From contig JAHJKV010000486.1 in the NCBI GenBank assembly GCA_018822065.1, positions 1 through 15,612 of the forward strand: a DNA stretch of 15,612 nucleotides, written 5' to 3'. Under the pieces are notes generated by a model. The model was not told the DNA's origin. It made no database searches and was given only the letters and a program-made list of their open reading frames with translations. The translations under genes and the position numbers were made by a program. Shown here one piece after another: positions 1 to 7,214 of the stretch. Position 1 is the stretch's first letter; the number at the start of each line of letters is the position of its first letter. The stretch is from Pseudomonadota bacterium. Its GTDB lineage: Bacteria > Desulfobacterota > Desulfovibrionia > Desulfovibrionales > Desulfovibrionaceae.

Positions 1-912
1 CGGATCCTGTGCCTGCTTCTGTGCCTTTGTATGGGCGTGGCGCTGCCAGCCCTGGCCGCGGAGCAGCCCGAACCCGAGGCTACCTCGGAGAACGGGCGCA
101 TGGTGCTCCTGGCCCCGGTTCGGACCGAGCTCGGCCTGCCTTTCCTGGTCCGGCTGACCTCGCTTGACCCCCTGCGCGAGGCAACGGTGTACTGGCTCGG
201 TCGTGAGGTGCTGCCTGCTGTGAGTGTCTGGAACGACAAGCATATCGTCCTGGCCCTGCTCGGCACGGATGTGCAGACCACGGAGCCCGGTGACCACGAG
301 TTGGTGGTGGTGGCTGTGACCGACCAGGGGCGGACGGAGTTTACGCGGGCCGTCACCGTGGCCGCGAAGAAATATCCTGTTGAGCCGGAACGGAAGGTCC
401 CGGCCCTGAGCCGCAACGAAGCGGAACGGGTGGAGCGCGAGGCCCGGGAGGCTGCCGGGGCCGTGGACGTGAACACGCCTCTGCGGCGCTGGTTCCTGCC
501 CTTTGACCGTCCGGTGGAGGCCGAGATTTCCGGGGTCTACGGGGCAGAGGCACTGGTGGGGGGCCGCAAGACCGTGCGGCGGGGGCTGGACTTCGCCACC
601 CAGGCGGGCACGCAGGTCAGGGCCAGCGGCACGGGCAGGGTGAACCTCGTGGCCGACCATCTGCTGGCGGGCAACTCCGTGTACATCGACCATGGCAACG
701 GCGTTGTCAGCATGTACTTCCATCTTTTGCGCGCGGACGTTATAGTGGGGCAGGAGCTTGAGCGGGGGGACGTCATCGGGCTGGTCGGAGCAACGGGCAG
801 GGCCGAGGTGCCAAAGCTGCATTTCGCTGTGGCCATGCAGGGGCGGCTGGTTGACCCCCAGCCGCTTTTCAACAATAACGCGGATGGACTGTTGCCCGCA
901 GACGCCAAGTAA
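1..912 (+). CDS. LytM/M23-family envelope protein, degenerate active site (5' partial)
   Basis: The reading frame is open from the first base. Ten hydrophobic residues (RILCLLLCLC) precede the first in-window ATG at 31 and run into ALPALAAEQ, so the true start lies upstream and the N-terminus is a signal peptide cut near ALA-A. Numbered from the ATG at 31, residues 25-112 look like a beta-rich domain, 125-145 are a charged linker, and about 160-282 are an LytM (peptidase M23) fold with GLDFATQAGTQV, the central histidine (H231), GDVIGLVGATGR and KLHFAV. Zinc peptidases of this family carry HxxxD and HxH. Here the first histidine is R183 (D187 is kept) and the HxH is K262-L-H264. It is probably a non-catalytic LytM protein, comparable in principle to amidase activators such as EnvC and NlpD, acting in the periplasm. 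That role is inference. xseB follows after 57 bases. Confidence 0.85.
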   Translation, partial: RILCLLLCLCMGVALPALAAEQPEPEATSENGRMVLLAPVRTELGLPFLVRLTSLDPLREATVYWLGREVLPAVSVWNDKHIVLALLGTDVQTTEPGDHELVVVAVTDQGRTEFTRAVTVAAKKYPVEPERKVPALSRNEAERVEREAREAAGAVDVNTPLRRWFLPFDRPVEAEISGVYGAEALVGGRKTVRRGLDFATQAGTQVRASGTGRVNLVADHLLAGNSVYIDHGNGVVSMYFHLLRADVIVGQELERGDVIGLVGATGRAEVPKLHFAVAMQGRLVDPQPLFNNNADGLLPADAK

Positions 913-969
913 CGGGTCGCCCCTTCGGTGAGCCCGACGCGGTGCGCCTGATCCATCCGGAGAAAATCT

Positions 970-1194
970 ATGTCGAAGCAGAGTTTTGAAGATCGTCTGG
1001 AACGGCTTTCCACCATCGTGAACGACCTGGAGGATGGCGAGCTTCCCCTGGAAGAGGGCGTGGCCCTGTATAAGGAAGGACTCGCCCTGGCAAAGTCCTG
1101 TTCCGCCCAGTTGGAGGCGGCTAGGAACGAGGTGAAGGTGGTCAGCGAGGAGGGGCTTGTTGACCTGGACGATGAAGACGAGGACAAGTCATGA
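970..1194 (+). CDS. xseB: Exodeoxyribonuclease VII small subunit
   Basis: This 74-residue protein has the usual XseB length and sequence: an N-terminal SFEDRLERLSTIVNDLEDG helix, the LPLEEGVALYKEG turn, and a second helix with AKSCSAQLEAARNEVKVV, ending in an acidic tail. XseB is the small helical subunit that binds several-fold to XseA to form exonuclease VII, which degrades single-stranded DNA to oligonucleotides in the cytoplasm. xseA is not in the window and may lie upstream of position 1. The ATG at 970 has GGAG eight bases ahead. The stop codon overlaps the ispA start (ATGA), so the two are likely translationally coupled. Confidence 0.95.
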   Translation: MSKQSFEDRLERLSTIVNDLEDGELPLEEGVALYKEGLALAKSCSAQLEAARNEVKVVSEEGLVDLDDEDEDKS

Positions 1195-2084
1195 ACATCA
1201 AAGAACAGTTGGCCAAACGCGCCGTCGAGGTGGAAAGCTATCTGCAGCAGTGCCTGCGCGACCGGAACATCCCTTCCCGGTTGCTGGAGGCCATGGAGTA
1301 TAGCCTGCTGGCCGGGGGAAAGCGGCTGCGGCCCGCCCTGGTAATGGCCTTTGCGCGTATGCACGGGGCCGACCCTGAAGCTTCGATGCCCTTTGCGGCC
1401 GGGCTGGAACTCATCCACACCTATTCCCTCATCCACGACGACCTGCCTGCCATGGATGACGATGACCTGCGGCGGGGCAGGCCCTCCAACCACAAGCAGT
1501 TCGACGAGGCCACGGCCATCCTGGCTGGCGACGGCCTGTTGACCGAGGCTTTCGGCCTCATGCTCGATGCTGCCATGGAAAAGGGGTTGCCCGTGCGCAA
1601 CGTGCTCCAGGCCACCAGCATGGTGGCCAAGTCCGCCGGGGCAGCGGGAATGGTCGGCGGTCAAGCCGTGGACATGGAGTTCACGGGTCGGGGAAACGTT
1701 GCCCTGGACGAACTGCGGCGCATGCACGCCATGAAGACCGGGGCGCTCATCAGCGCTTCCTGCGTGGGCGGGGCCATCCTGGCCGGGGCGCGGGTAGAGG
1801 ACGTACAGGCCGCAGCAGACTATGGCCGGAACATCGGCGTGGCGTTTCAGATCGTTGACGACATCCTGGACGTGGTCGGCACCGAGGCCGAACTCGGCAA
1901 GCCTGTTGGCAGCGACGAGCAGCAGGGCAAGACCACCTATCCCACCTTGCTCGGCCTTGACGAAAGTCGCCAACTGGCTCAAGGCTACGTCGACGCCGCC
2001 GTGAAGGCCCTTGCCTTCTGTGAGGGCGAGGACGCGGAATTTTTGAGAGAACTGGCCCTTTACATCGTAAAACGGGCCTCCTAG
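1191..2084 (+). CDS. ispA: Geranyl/farnesyl diphosphate synthase (short-chain prenyltransferase)
   Basis: This 297-residue trans-prenyltransferase condenses dimethylallyl and geranyl diphosphate with isopentenyl diphosphate, supplying precursors for quinones and undecaprenyl phosphate. Visible motifs are GKRLRP (43-48), the first aspartate-rich motif DDLPAMD (83-89) followed by DDDLRRGRP, GGQAVD (156-161), MKTG (181-184) and the second aspartate-rich motif QIVDDILD (220-227). All expected catalytic aspartates are present. The ATG overlaps the xseB stop by four bases, with GAGG seven bases upstream inside xseB. The product chain length (C10, C15 or C20) cannot be read safely from sequence; IspA-type is the usual call for this length and gene neighbourhood (xseB-ispA-dxs). 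Confidence 0.94.
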   Translation: MNIKEQLAKRAVEVESYLQQCLRDRNIPSRLLEAMEYSLLAGGKRLRPALVMAFARMHGADPEASMPFAAGLELIHTYSLIHDDLPAMDDDDLRRGRPSNHKQFDEATAILAGDGLLTEAFGLMLDAAMEKGLPVRNVLQATSMVAKSAGAAGMVGGQAVDMEFTGRGNVALDELRRMHAMKTGALISASCVGGAILAGARVEDVQAAADYGRNIGVAFQIVDDILDVVGTEAELGKPVGSDEQQGKTTYPTLLGLDESRQLAQGYVDAAVKALAFCEGEDAEFLRELALYIVKRAS

Positions 2085-2091
2085 GGGTTTC

Positions 2092-3993
2092 ATGGTTAGT
2101 ACCAAGCCACACTTGCTCGCGGGCGTGAAGAAGCCGAGCGACGTGCACAAATATTCTCTGGACCAATTGGAGATCATGGCTGAGGAACTGCGCAGCGTGA
2201 TCATCGAACAGGTCTCCAAGACGGGCGGCCACCTGGCCCCGAACCTTGGTTCCATCGAGCTCACCCTGGCCCTCTACAAGGCCTACAACTTCGAGATGGA
2301 CAAGCTGGTATGGGACGTGGGGCACCAGGCCTATGCCCACAAGATTCTCTCCGGCCGACTGGATCGCTTCTCCACCCTGCGTCAGAAGGACGGCATTTCC
2401 GGCTTCCCACGCATGGCCGAGAGTCAGTACGACCATTTCGGGGTGGGCCATTCCTCCACCTCCATCTCCGCTGGCCTGGGCATGGCCGTGGCGCGTGACC
2501 TGGCTGGCGAGAAATACGAGGTGATCTCGGTCATCGGCGACGGTTCCATGACCGCCGGCATGGCCTATGAGGGGCTCAATCAGGCCGGGGGCATGGAACG
2601 CAAGTTCATAGTGGTCCTGAACGACAACGAGATGTCCATCTCGCCCAATGTCGGGGCGCTCTCCCAGTTTCTTTCCCGCCGCGTCTCCTCCCCCTTCTTT
2701 GTGCGCATGAAAGACTATTTCGAGAAGCGCATCGACGACATCCCAGGCCGGTTCGGCACGGAAATCCGCCACTGGGCCAAGCGCAGCAAGGACTCCTTCA
2801 AGACCTTCTTCACGCCGGGCATGCTCTTCGAGGCCTTCCGCTTCAACTATGTCGGCCCCATCGATGGCCATGACATCCGTGCTCTGGTGGACACCTTCGA
2901 GCAGATCAAGAAGATCGAGACCCCGGTGCTGGTGCATGTTTTGACCACCAAGGGCAAGGGGTATGAGCCGGCGGAATCGAACCCCACCTATTTTCATGGC
3001 GTGGGCAAATTCCAGTCTGAGACCGGACTGGCCCCCAACCCGCCCAAGGGCGGCTTCCCCTCCTACACCGAGGTCTTTGGCGCTGCCCTTTGCCGACTGG
3101 CGGATGAGGACGAGAGGATCGTGACCATCACCGCGGCCATGCCCGAAGGGACTGGCACCAGCTGTTTCCGTGAGCGTTTCCCCGACCGCTTCGTGGACGT
3201 GGGCATCTGCGAACAGCATGCCGTGACCTTTGCGGCCGGGCTGGCCACCAAGGGGTTTAAGCCTGCCGTGGCCATCTATTCCACCTTCATGCAGCGGTCC
3301 TACGACCAGGTGGTGCACGACGTGTGTCTGCAAAAGCTCAATGTGAAATTCTTCATGGACCGAGGTGGGCTTGTGGGCGATGACGGTGCCACCCACCATG
3401 GGGCCTTTGACCTTTCCTTCCTCCGCCATATCCCGAACCTGATCCTCATGGCCCCCAAGGACGAGGATGAACTGGGCCGGATGATGGCCACCGCCTTTGC
3501 CGTGGACGGACCGGTGGCGGTTCGCTATCCGCGCGGCATGGGCGTTGGCATTTCCGTAGACCCGGCGCTCCTGCCCCTGGAGATCGGCAAGGCGGAGCTG
3601 CTACGCGAAGGCAACGATGCCCTGATCATCGCCCTGGGCTCGCGGGTTTACCCTGCCCTGGAAGGGGCCATGGAACTGGAAAAGGAACACGGGCTTTCCG
3701 TCGCGGTCTTAAATGCCCGTTTCGTCAAGCCCTTGGACGAGGCGCAGCTTCTGGAGCTGGCCGCCCGGTTCAAGAAGATGCTCATCGTGGAAGAAAATGC
3801 CCTGGCTGGCGGCTTCAGCTCCGCGGTAGTCGAACTTTTCGTCGACCGGGACGTCATGGGCGGCCTGACCATACGCCGCCTGGGCATCCCGGATGAATTC
3901 ATCGAGCATGGCACCCAGAAGGAACTGCGTCACCTGATAGGCATCGACAAGCTCGGCATGAAACAGACCCTCCTGGAGTTGCTCGGTTCGTAA
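2092..3993 (+). CDS. dxs: 1-deoxy-D-xylulose-5-phosphate synthase
   Basis: DXS joins pyruvate and glyceraldehyde 3-phosphate using thiamine diphosphate, the entry and main flux-control step of the MEP isoprenoid pathway. The 633-residue length is normal. Motifs in order: WDVGHQAY (74-81), GHSSTSISAG (119-128), the thiamine-diphosphate/magnesium motif beginning GDG at 149 and ending NDN at 179, then in the second domain MPEGTG, the FVDVGICEQHAVTFAAG motif and GLVGDDGATHHGAFD. The C-terminal transketolase-like domain closes with IPDEFIEHG. The ATG at 2092 lies 7 bases after the ispA stop, with a weak AGGGG ahead, so it is the last gene of the plus-strand operon. A strong hairpin follows 37 bases after the stop. 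Confidence 0.97.
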   Translation: MVSTKPHLLAGVKKPSDVHKYSLDQLEIMAEELRSVIIEQVSKTGGHLAPNLGSIELTLALYKAYNFEMDKLVWDVGHQAYAHKILSGRLDRFSTLRQKDGISGFPRMAESQYDHFGVGHSSTSISAGLGMAVARDLAGEKYEVISVIGDGSMTAGMAYEGLNQAGGMERKFIVVLNDNEMSISPNVGALSQFLSRRVSSPFFVRMKDYFEKRIDDIPGRFGTEIRHWAKRSKDSFKTFFTPGMLFEAFRFNYVGPIDGHDIRALVDTFEQIKKIETPVLVHVLTTKGKGYEPAESNPTYFHGVGKFQSETGLAPNPPKGGFPSYTEVFGAALCRLADEDERIVTITAAMPEGTGTSCFRERFPDRFVDVGICEQHAVTFAAGLATKGFKPAVAIYSTFMQRSYDQVVHDVCLQKLNVKFFMDRGGLVGDDGATHHGAFDLSFLRHIPNLILMAPKDEDELGRMMATAFAVDGPVAVRYPRGMGVGISVDPALLPLEIGKAELLREGNDALIIALGSRVYPALEGAMELEKEHGLSVAVLNARFVKPLDEAQLLELAARFKKMLIVEENALAGGFSSAVVELFVDRDVMGGLTIRRLGIPDEFIEHGTQKELRHLIGIDKLGMKQTLLELLGS

Positions 3994-4030
3994 TCTACGA
4001 AACACCACAAAATCGATCGTTCCCCAAAGT

Positions 4031-4071
4031 AGTAGCGCGGCAACCCTCAGGTTGTCGCGCTACTGCGTTCT
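4031..4071 (+). terminator. Rho-independent-like terminator of the xseB-ispA-dxs operon
   Basis: AGTAGCGCGGCAAC (4031-4044) pairs with GTTGTCGCGCTACT (4051-4064) in a 14-base stem that can be extended by one C-G pair, leaving a 4-base loop. The only non-Watson-Crick position is G.U when read on the plus strand; on the minus strand it becomes an A.C mismatch. The structure therefore fits dxs transcripts best. The following tract, GCGTTCTT, is only moderately T-rich. Confidence 0.75.
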
Positions 4072-4097
4072 TAAATCGTATAGGGGGGCTCCGGCGG

Positions 4098-4120
4098 CCA
4101 AAGAGGCGGGGCCCCTTTGG
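4098..4120 (-). terminator. Hairpin downstream of the YchJ-like gene
   Basis: Read on the minus strand, CCAAAGGGG pairs with CCTCTTTGG around the loop CCCCG: a 9-pair stem with one G.U. On the plus strand that pair becomes an A.C mismatch, so the hairpin suits the minus-strand transcript ending at 4151, 31 bases away. There is no T-run after it, so it may stop polymerase poorly on its own or protect the 3' end. The larger dxs hairpin lies just beyond and could act as backup. Confidence 0.5.
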
Positions 4121-4150
4121 CATCCCATGTGCTTCGCGTTCAGGGGCGGG

Positions 4151-4633
4151 TCAGCCGCAGCATTTTTTGAATTTTTTGCCCGAGCCGCAGGGGCAGGGTT
4201 CGTTTCTGCCGATCTTTTTGTCTTTGACGATGGTGGTCGGGCCGAGGACCTTGCCGTCCACGTAGTACCACTGGCCGTCTATCTTCTTGAAATTGCCGCG
4301 CTCGCGGTGAGTGGACGCACCTGCTTCCTGCTTGAAGCTGGCCGTGAATTCCACGATGCCTTCCTTGTCATCCTCGCCGCCGCCCTCGACAGTGGCGATC
4401 TCCAGACCGAGCCAGGTGGAGGATTCCGCCCACTTGCGGGTCTCGTCAAAGTTGAAGTCATCCCGGGTGCCGGGGGCGAGGGAGTCGTGCAGGTGGTCGA
4501 TGGCACAGGTGGCGAAGGCCGAGTAGCGCGAGCGCATTAGCGCTTCGGCAGTGGGGGCCGGGGTTTCGCCGGAAATGATGGGGCCGCAGCATGCTTCGAA
4601 AGCGGCGCCGGAGCCGCAGGGACAGTCGGACAT
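4151..4633 (-). CDS. ychJ: YchJ-family protein with two SEC-C zinc motifs
   Basis: The protein is 160 residues with a SEC-C motif at each end: CPCGSGAAFEACCG (C4, C6, C15, C16) and CPCGSGKKFKKCCG (147-160). Between them lie LMRSRYSAF, WLGLEI, GIVEFTASF and FKKIDGQWYYVDG, the segment typical of YchJ (a cystatin/NTF2-like fold). SEC-C motifs bind zinc and, in SecA, contact SecB and ribosomes. The role of YchJ itself is not established. The start is fixed by AAGGAGGAAA ahead of the ATG at 4633; an in-frame extension to 4738 does not resemble the family. It is convergent with dxs and divergent from arfB, and appears monocistronic. Confidence 0.92.
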   Translation of the reverse strand: MSDCPCGSGAAFEACCGPIISGETPAPTAEALMRSRYSAFATCAIDHLHDSLAPGTRDDFNFDETRKWAESSTWLGLEIATVEGGGEDDKEGIVEFTASFKQEAGASTHRERGNFKKIDGQWYYVDGKVLGPTTIVKDKKIGRNEPCPCGSGKKFKKCCG

Positions 4634-4744
4634 GGTGGTTTCCTCCTTGGAAGAACGGGTGTGCACCAAGCCGGGGCTTGCGTCAACTGTTAGCCAGCTC
4701 TTTGGGGTGATGATTTTTTGCTCGCTTTCTGCTACCACCGCCCC

Positions 4745-5173
4745 ATGCTTGTGATCAATGACAATATTTCCATCCCTTTTTCAGAACTCAAGTTCACTTT
4801 TTCCCGCAGTCCCGGCCCCGGCGGCCAGAACGTGAACAAGACCTCCACCAAGGCCACGCTCGGTTTCAATGTCGAGCGCACGCGCAGCCTGACGCCCCTG
4901 CAAAAGATGATAGTGAAGGGAAAACTGCGCCGCCGTATCGGCAAGGACGGCATCCTGCGCATTTCCGCCCACGACACCCGCAGCCAGGCCGACAACCGCG
5001 AACTGGCGATCATGCGTTTCATGGAGTTCATGCGCCAGGCCCTGGAACCCGTGCTCGACCGCATCAATTCCCGGGTGCCCCGCTCCCAGAAGCGCAGGCG
5101 ACTGGACAACAAGAAACGCCGCGGACAGGTGAAGCAGTTGCGCAGCCGTCCCAGGCGGGGAGGTGACCAATGA
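4745..5173 (+). CDS. arfB: Alternative ribosome-rescue factor / peptidyl-tRNA hydrolase ArfB (YaeJ)
   Basis: This 142-residue protein has the class I release-factor catalytic motif GPGGQNVNKTST, with GGQ at residues 26-28, as in known ArfB proteins. Its lysine/arginine-rich tail (RSQKRRRLDNKKRRGQ and beyond) is the part that enters the empty mRNA channel of stalled ribosomes. It releases nascent peptides from ribosomes lacking a stop codon. The ATG at 4745 (MLVINDNISIP) matches the family N-terminus, but no Shine-Dalgarno sequence precedes it. An in-frame TTG at 4718 has GGGGTGA seven bases upstream and would add nine residues, so initiation is uncertain. The stop overlaps the next gene's start (ATGA). 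Confidence 0.93.
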   Translation: MLVINDNISIPFSELKFTFSRSPGPGGQNVNKTSTKATLGFNVERTRSLTPLQKMIVKGKLRRRIGKDGILRISAHDTRSQADNRELAIMRFMEFMRQALEPVLDRINSRVPRSQKRRRLDNKKRRGQVKQLRSRPRRGGDQ

Positions 5174-5679
5174 ACCTCGACCACCTGGACGATCTGGATC
5201 GCGACGGGCTCGTGGAATACATTCGGTCGTTGCTCTGGCAATACCGGGTCATGGACGCTTTCTGGTTCATCAACATCGAAAAGGAGTACAGCCTGCCTGA
5301 GGCCGAGCTGCTGAACGAGCGGGTCTGGGGCAAGGTCGGCGAACTTTCGGCCAGGGACATCGTCAAGCGTTTCGGCCCCTTCGACGTTGGCATCGACGGT
5401 TTCATGCAGGCCTATCAACTCTTTCCCTGGTATGCTCTGGTGGACTTTCGCTTCGAGAGACAGGGCGACGATCTGTTCATCAACGTGGACGCCTGCCCGG
5501 CCCAGACGGGCCGGTTCAAGCACGGGCTGGGCGAGTATTCCTGCAAGGCCATGCACCAGGCCGAATTCCAATCCTTTGCCACGGTCATCGACCCGGCTCT
5601 CCAGGTGGAGTGCATCTTTGCCCCACCGGACGCGCATCCGGAAAACCAGCATTGCCGCTGGCGGATATTCCTGAAATAA
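5170..5679 (+). CDS. Uncharacterised cysteine-containing protein coupled to arfB
   Basis: I do not recognise this 169-residue protein with certainty; it may fall among DUF6125-type cytosolic proteins (weak impression). It has no signal peptide or membrane segment. An acidic N-terminal helix region (LDHLDDLDRDGLVEYIRSLL) is followed by a mixed alpha/beta domain with FERQGDDLFINVDACPAQTGRF, EYSCKAMH, VECIFAPPDAHPENQHCRW. Four cysteines (109, 125, 148, 162) and nearby histidines fall in the C-terminal 60 residues and could bind a metal or be redox active. The ATG overlaps the arfB stop by four bases, and the perfect ribosome-binding site GGAGGTGA lies at the end of arfB, so the pair is co-transcribed and probably coupled. 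It ends 6 bases from the convergent isomerase gene. Confidence 0.85.
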   Translation: MNLDHLDDLDRDGLVEYIRSLLWQYRVMDAFWFINIEKEYSLPEAELLNERVWGKVGELSARDIVKRFGPFDVGIDGFMQAYQLFPWYALVDFRFERQGDDLFINVDACPAQTGRFKHGLGEYSCKAMHQAEFQSFATVIDPALQVECIFAPPDAHPENQHCRWRIFLK

Positions 5680-5685
5680 AATTGG

Positions 5686-6468
5686 CTAGAGCGGCCAGGG
5701 CCAGAGGGGTTCGAGGTATTCCACGCTCGCGGCCAGTTCATGGCGGTAGTGGACTTCCATGGTCGTGGCCACGGGTCGGGGCAGGGGGGCCAGGCTGGTC
5801 ATGAGTCTGCTGTATTGCACGGAGCCGTGGCCCACGGGCAGGTGCTGGTCGCCGGTGCCGTGGTTGTCGTGCAGGTGGAGCTGGCCCAACTGGGAGCCGA
5901 GGGCGTCGGTCCACTCGGATTGGTCCACTTTGGAGAAGGCGTGCACATGGCCGACGTCGAAGCACCAGCGGGCGTGGTCCAGCTCGGCGAAGAGAGGGGC
6001 CATGGTGGCTGGCTGGTCGTGGAGCACGTTCTCCAAGGTGAGTACGGCGCCGATGTCCTGGCAGGCTTGCTCCATCCATTGCCAGATGGGCAGGCTGCGT
6101 TCGTTCCACTGTTCTTGTTCGGTGGCGTTCATGCCGTAGAGCGGCCCGGCGTGGCAGACCACGGTCAGGGGCTGGAAATATTCGGCCAGGCGCACGGTGC
6201 GCTCCAGGTAGTCTTTGGCGTAGTCGCGCGAGGGACGGTCCGGGGAGCCGGGGTCCAGGCGTAGGAAGGGTGCGTGAAAGGTGACCGGCAGCCTGCGGAA
6301 GCCGAAGAGGTTGGCCAGACGGCGGCAGGCGTCGCGGTCAAAGTAGCGGATTTCCGGTCCCTCGATGCAGATCTCCGGGCGCAGGTCTTCCAGTAGGAAG
6401 GTATCCAGCGTCTTGCCGGAAAGTTCGGTGATGGCGATCTTGACCTGAACTTCGTCGCTAAGGGGCAT
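5686..6468 (-). CDS. Sugar phosphate isomerase/epimerase-like TIM-barrel protein (AP endonuclease 2 superfamily)
   Basis: The 260-residue protein has the xylose-isomerase-like/AP-endonuclease-family-2 barrel. Probable metal or active-site residues are spaced as in the superfamily: H65 (FHAPF), H106 (CHAG), E146 (LEN), D171 and H174 (CFDVGH), H198, H200, D201 and H203 (HLHDNH), H214 (GHG) and E238 (MEVH). Such enzymes usually bind two or three divalent metals and act on sugars, sugar phosphates or abasic DNA; members such as CbiR act in cobamide remodelling. The substrate cannot be assigned here. No signal peptide is seen. The ATG at 6468 has no ribosome-binding site, and a promoter lies so close that the mRNA may be leaderless. 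It is divergent from the CPBP gene. Confidence 0.85.
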   Translation of the reverse strand: MPLSDEVQVKIAITELSGKTLDTFLLEDLRPEICIEGPEIRYFDRDACRRLANLFGFRRLPVTFHAPFLRLDPGSPDRPSRDYAKDYLERTVRLAEYFQPLTVVCHAGPLYGMNATEQEQWNERSLPIWQWMEQACQDIGAVLTLENVLHDQPATMAPLFAELDHARWCFDVGHVHAFSKVDQSEWTDALGSQLGQLHLHDNHGTGDQHLPVGHGSVQYSRLMTSLAPLPRPVATTMEVHYRHELAASVEYLEPLWPWPL

Positions 6469-6476
6469 GGGGAGAG

Positions 6477-6504
6477 TCTATACCCCAACCGGGGCGCGTG
6501 GCAA
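6477..6504 (-). promoter_or_regulatory. Candidate sigma-70 promoter of the TIM-barrel gene (leaderless arrangement)
   Basis: On the minus strand TTGCCA (6504-6499) is followed after 16 bases by TATAGA (6482-6477). A start site 6-8 bases beyond the -10 box falls at about 6469-6471, immediately before the ATG at 6466-6468. The absence of any Shine-Dalgarno sequence is consistent with a leaderless transcript. Confidence 0.45.
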
Positions 6505-6566
6505 AGGGTATCGGGTGGCGTCGTGTATCCGGAGATGCTATGGGGGGAGAAACAACAGGAGGGTGC

Positions 6567-7211
6567 ATGCAGCGCGAACGTATGGCCGGGAGCTGGTTTC
6601 TACTCCTGGCGGCCCCGTTTTTTCTGAACGACTTCGGCGGGATATATCTCACCAACGGGCTTGCGTGGCTGGCCAATGACTATGGATCGCGGCTTATTCC
6701 CCTTGGGCTGTGCTGGTGGCTGGCGCGGCGCGGGGAGCCTGGGTTTGGCGGCGGACACCGTGGGTGGCTCGGCACGGCTCCATGGCTCAAGCTGCTGGGC
6801 TGGACCCTGCTGCTCGGCTGCGTGGGCACGCTTATGGATAAGTACGGGCTTCGGTTCTGGGGATCGGTGCTGCCGGATGCCTCTCTGGGTGGGTATCCCG
6901 TGGAAGGCGCGTTTTTGGAGTGGTTTGACCTGACGTTCGGGCTGGTGCTGGTTGCGGTGAGCGAAGAGGTGGTCTTCCGGGCTGCTGCGGCCCGCTTCTT
7001 CGCCGCGCTCCCCGCTCCGCTCTTCTATCTCGCAACCTCGCTGCTCTTCGGAGCCGCCCACTGGTCCGGAGGCTTCCCCCTGGTGGTCAACGCCTCCCTC
7101 ATAGGCTTCGTGTTCATGCTTTTTTACCGCAACACCGGCCTGCTCTGGCCCTTGATAGCAGCCCACTTCTTGGTCAATTTCGTGGACTTTTCGGGACTGT
7201 GGCCCTGGTAG
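6567..7211 (+). CDS. CPBP-family intramembrane metalloprotease
   Basis: This 214-residue, strongly hydrophobic protein is a CPBP (Abi/Rce1-type) glutamic or metallo-protease of the cytoplasmic membrane. The conserved motifs are SEEVVFR (E133, E134, R138), FGAAHW (H165) and AAHFLVNF (H200, N204), each within predicted membrane segments. About five or six hydrophobic spans are visible, at roughly 8-30, 42-52, 73-90, 120-132, 150-165, 172-187 and 190-205. Substrates are unknown; relatives process prenylated proteins or confer bacteriocin self-protection. AGGAGGG sits just before the ATG at 6567. Upstream in-frame starts (GTG 6498, ATG 6540) would add a hydrophilic extension and lack such a site. 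It converges with the GGDEF-EAL gene, 3 bases apart. Confidence 0.88.
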   Translation: MQRERMAGSWFLLLAAPFFLNDFGGIYLTNGLAWLANDYGSRLIPLGLCWWLARRGEPGFGGGHRGWLGTAPWLKLLGWTLLLGCVGTLMDKYGLRFWGSVLPDASLGGYPVEGAFLEWFDLTFGLVLVAVSEEVVFRAAAARFFAALPAPLFYLATSLLFGAAHWSGGFPLVVNASLIGFVFMLFYRNTGLLWPLIAAHFLVNFVDFSGLWPW

Positions 7212-7214
7212 GGA

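Noticed and set aside
912..969. Imperfect CGGG/CCCG hairpin between the M23 gene and xseB
   Set aside because: Stem is short with mismatches and no T-run; spacing suits an operon rather than termination.
537..3429. Long minus-strand open frames of 560-575 codons opposite the M23, ispA and dxs genes
   Set aside because: They are antisense shadows caused by GC-rich codon bias; they cross several genes and have no ribosome-binding site or recognisable domain.
4674..4690. TTGACG on the minus strand upstream of ychJ, a possible -35 box
   Set aside because: No acceptable -10 sequence at 16-18 bases; not enough to call a promoter.
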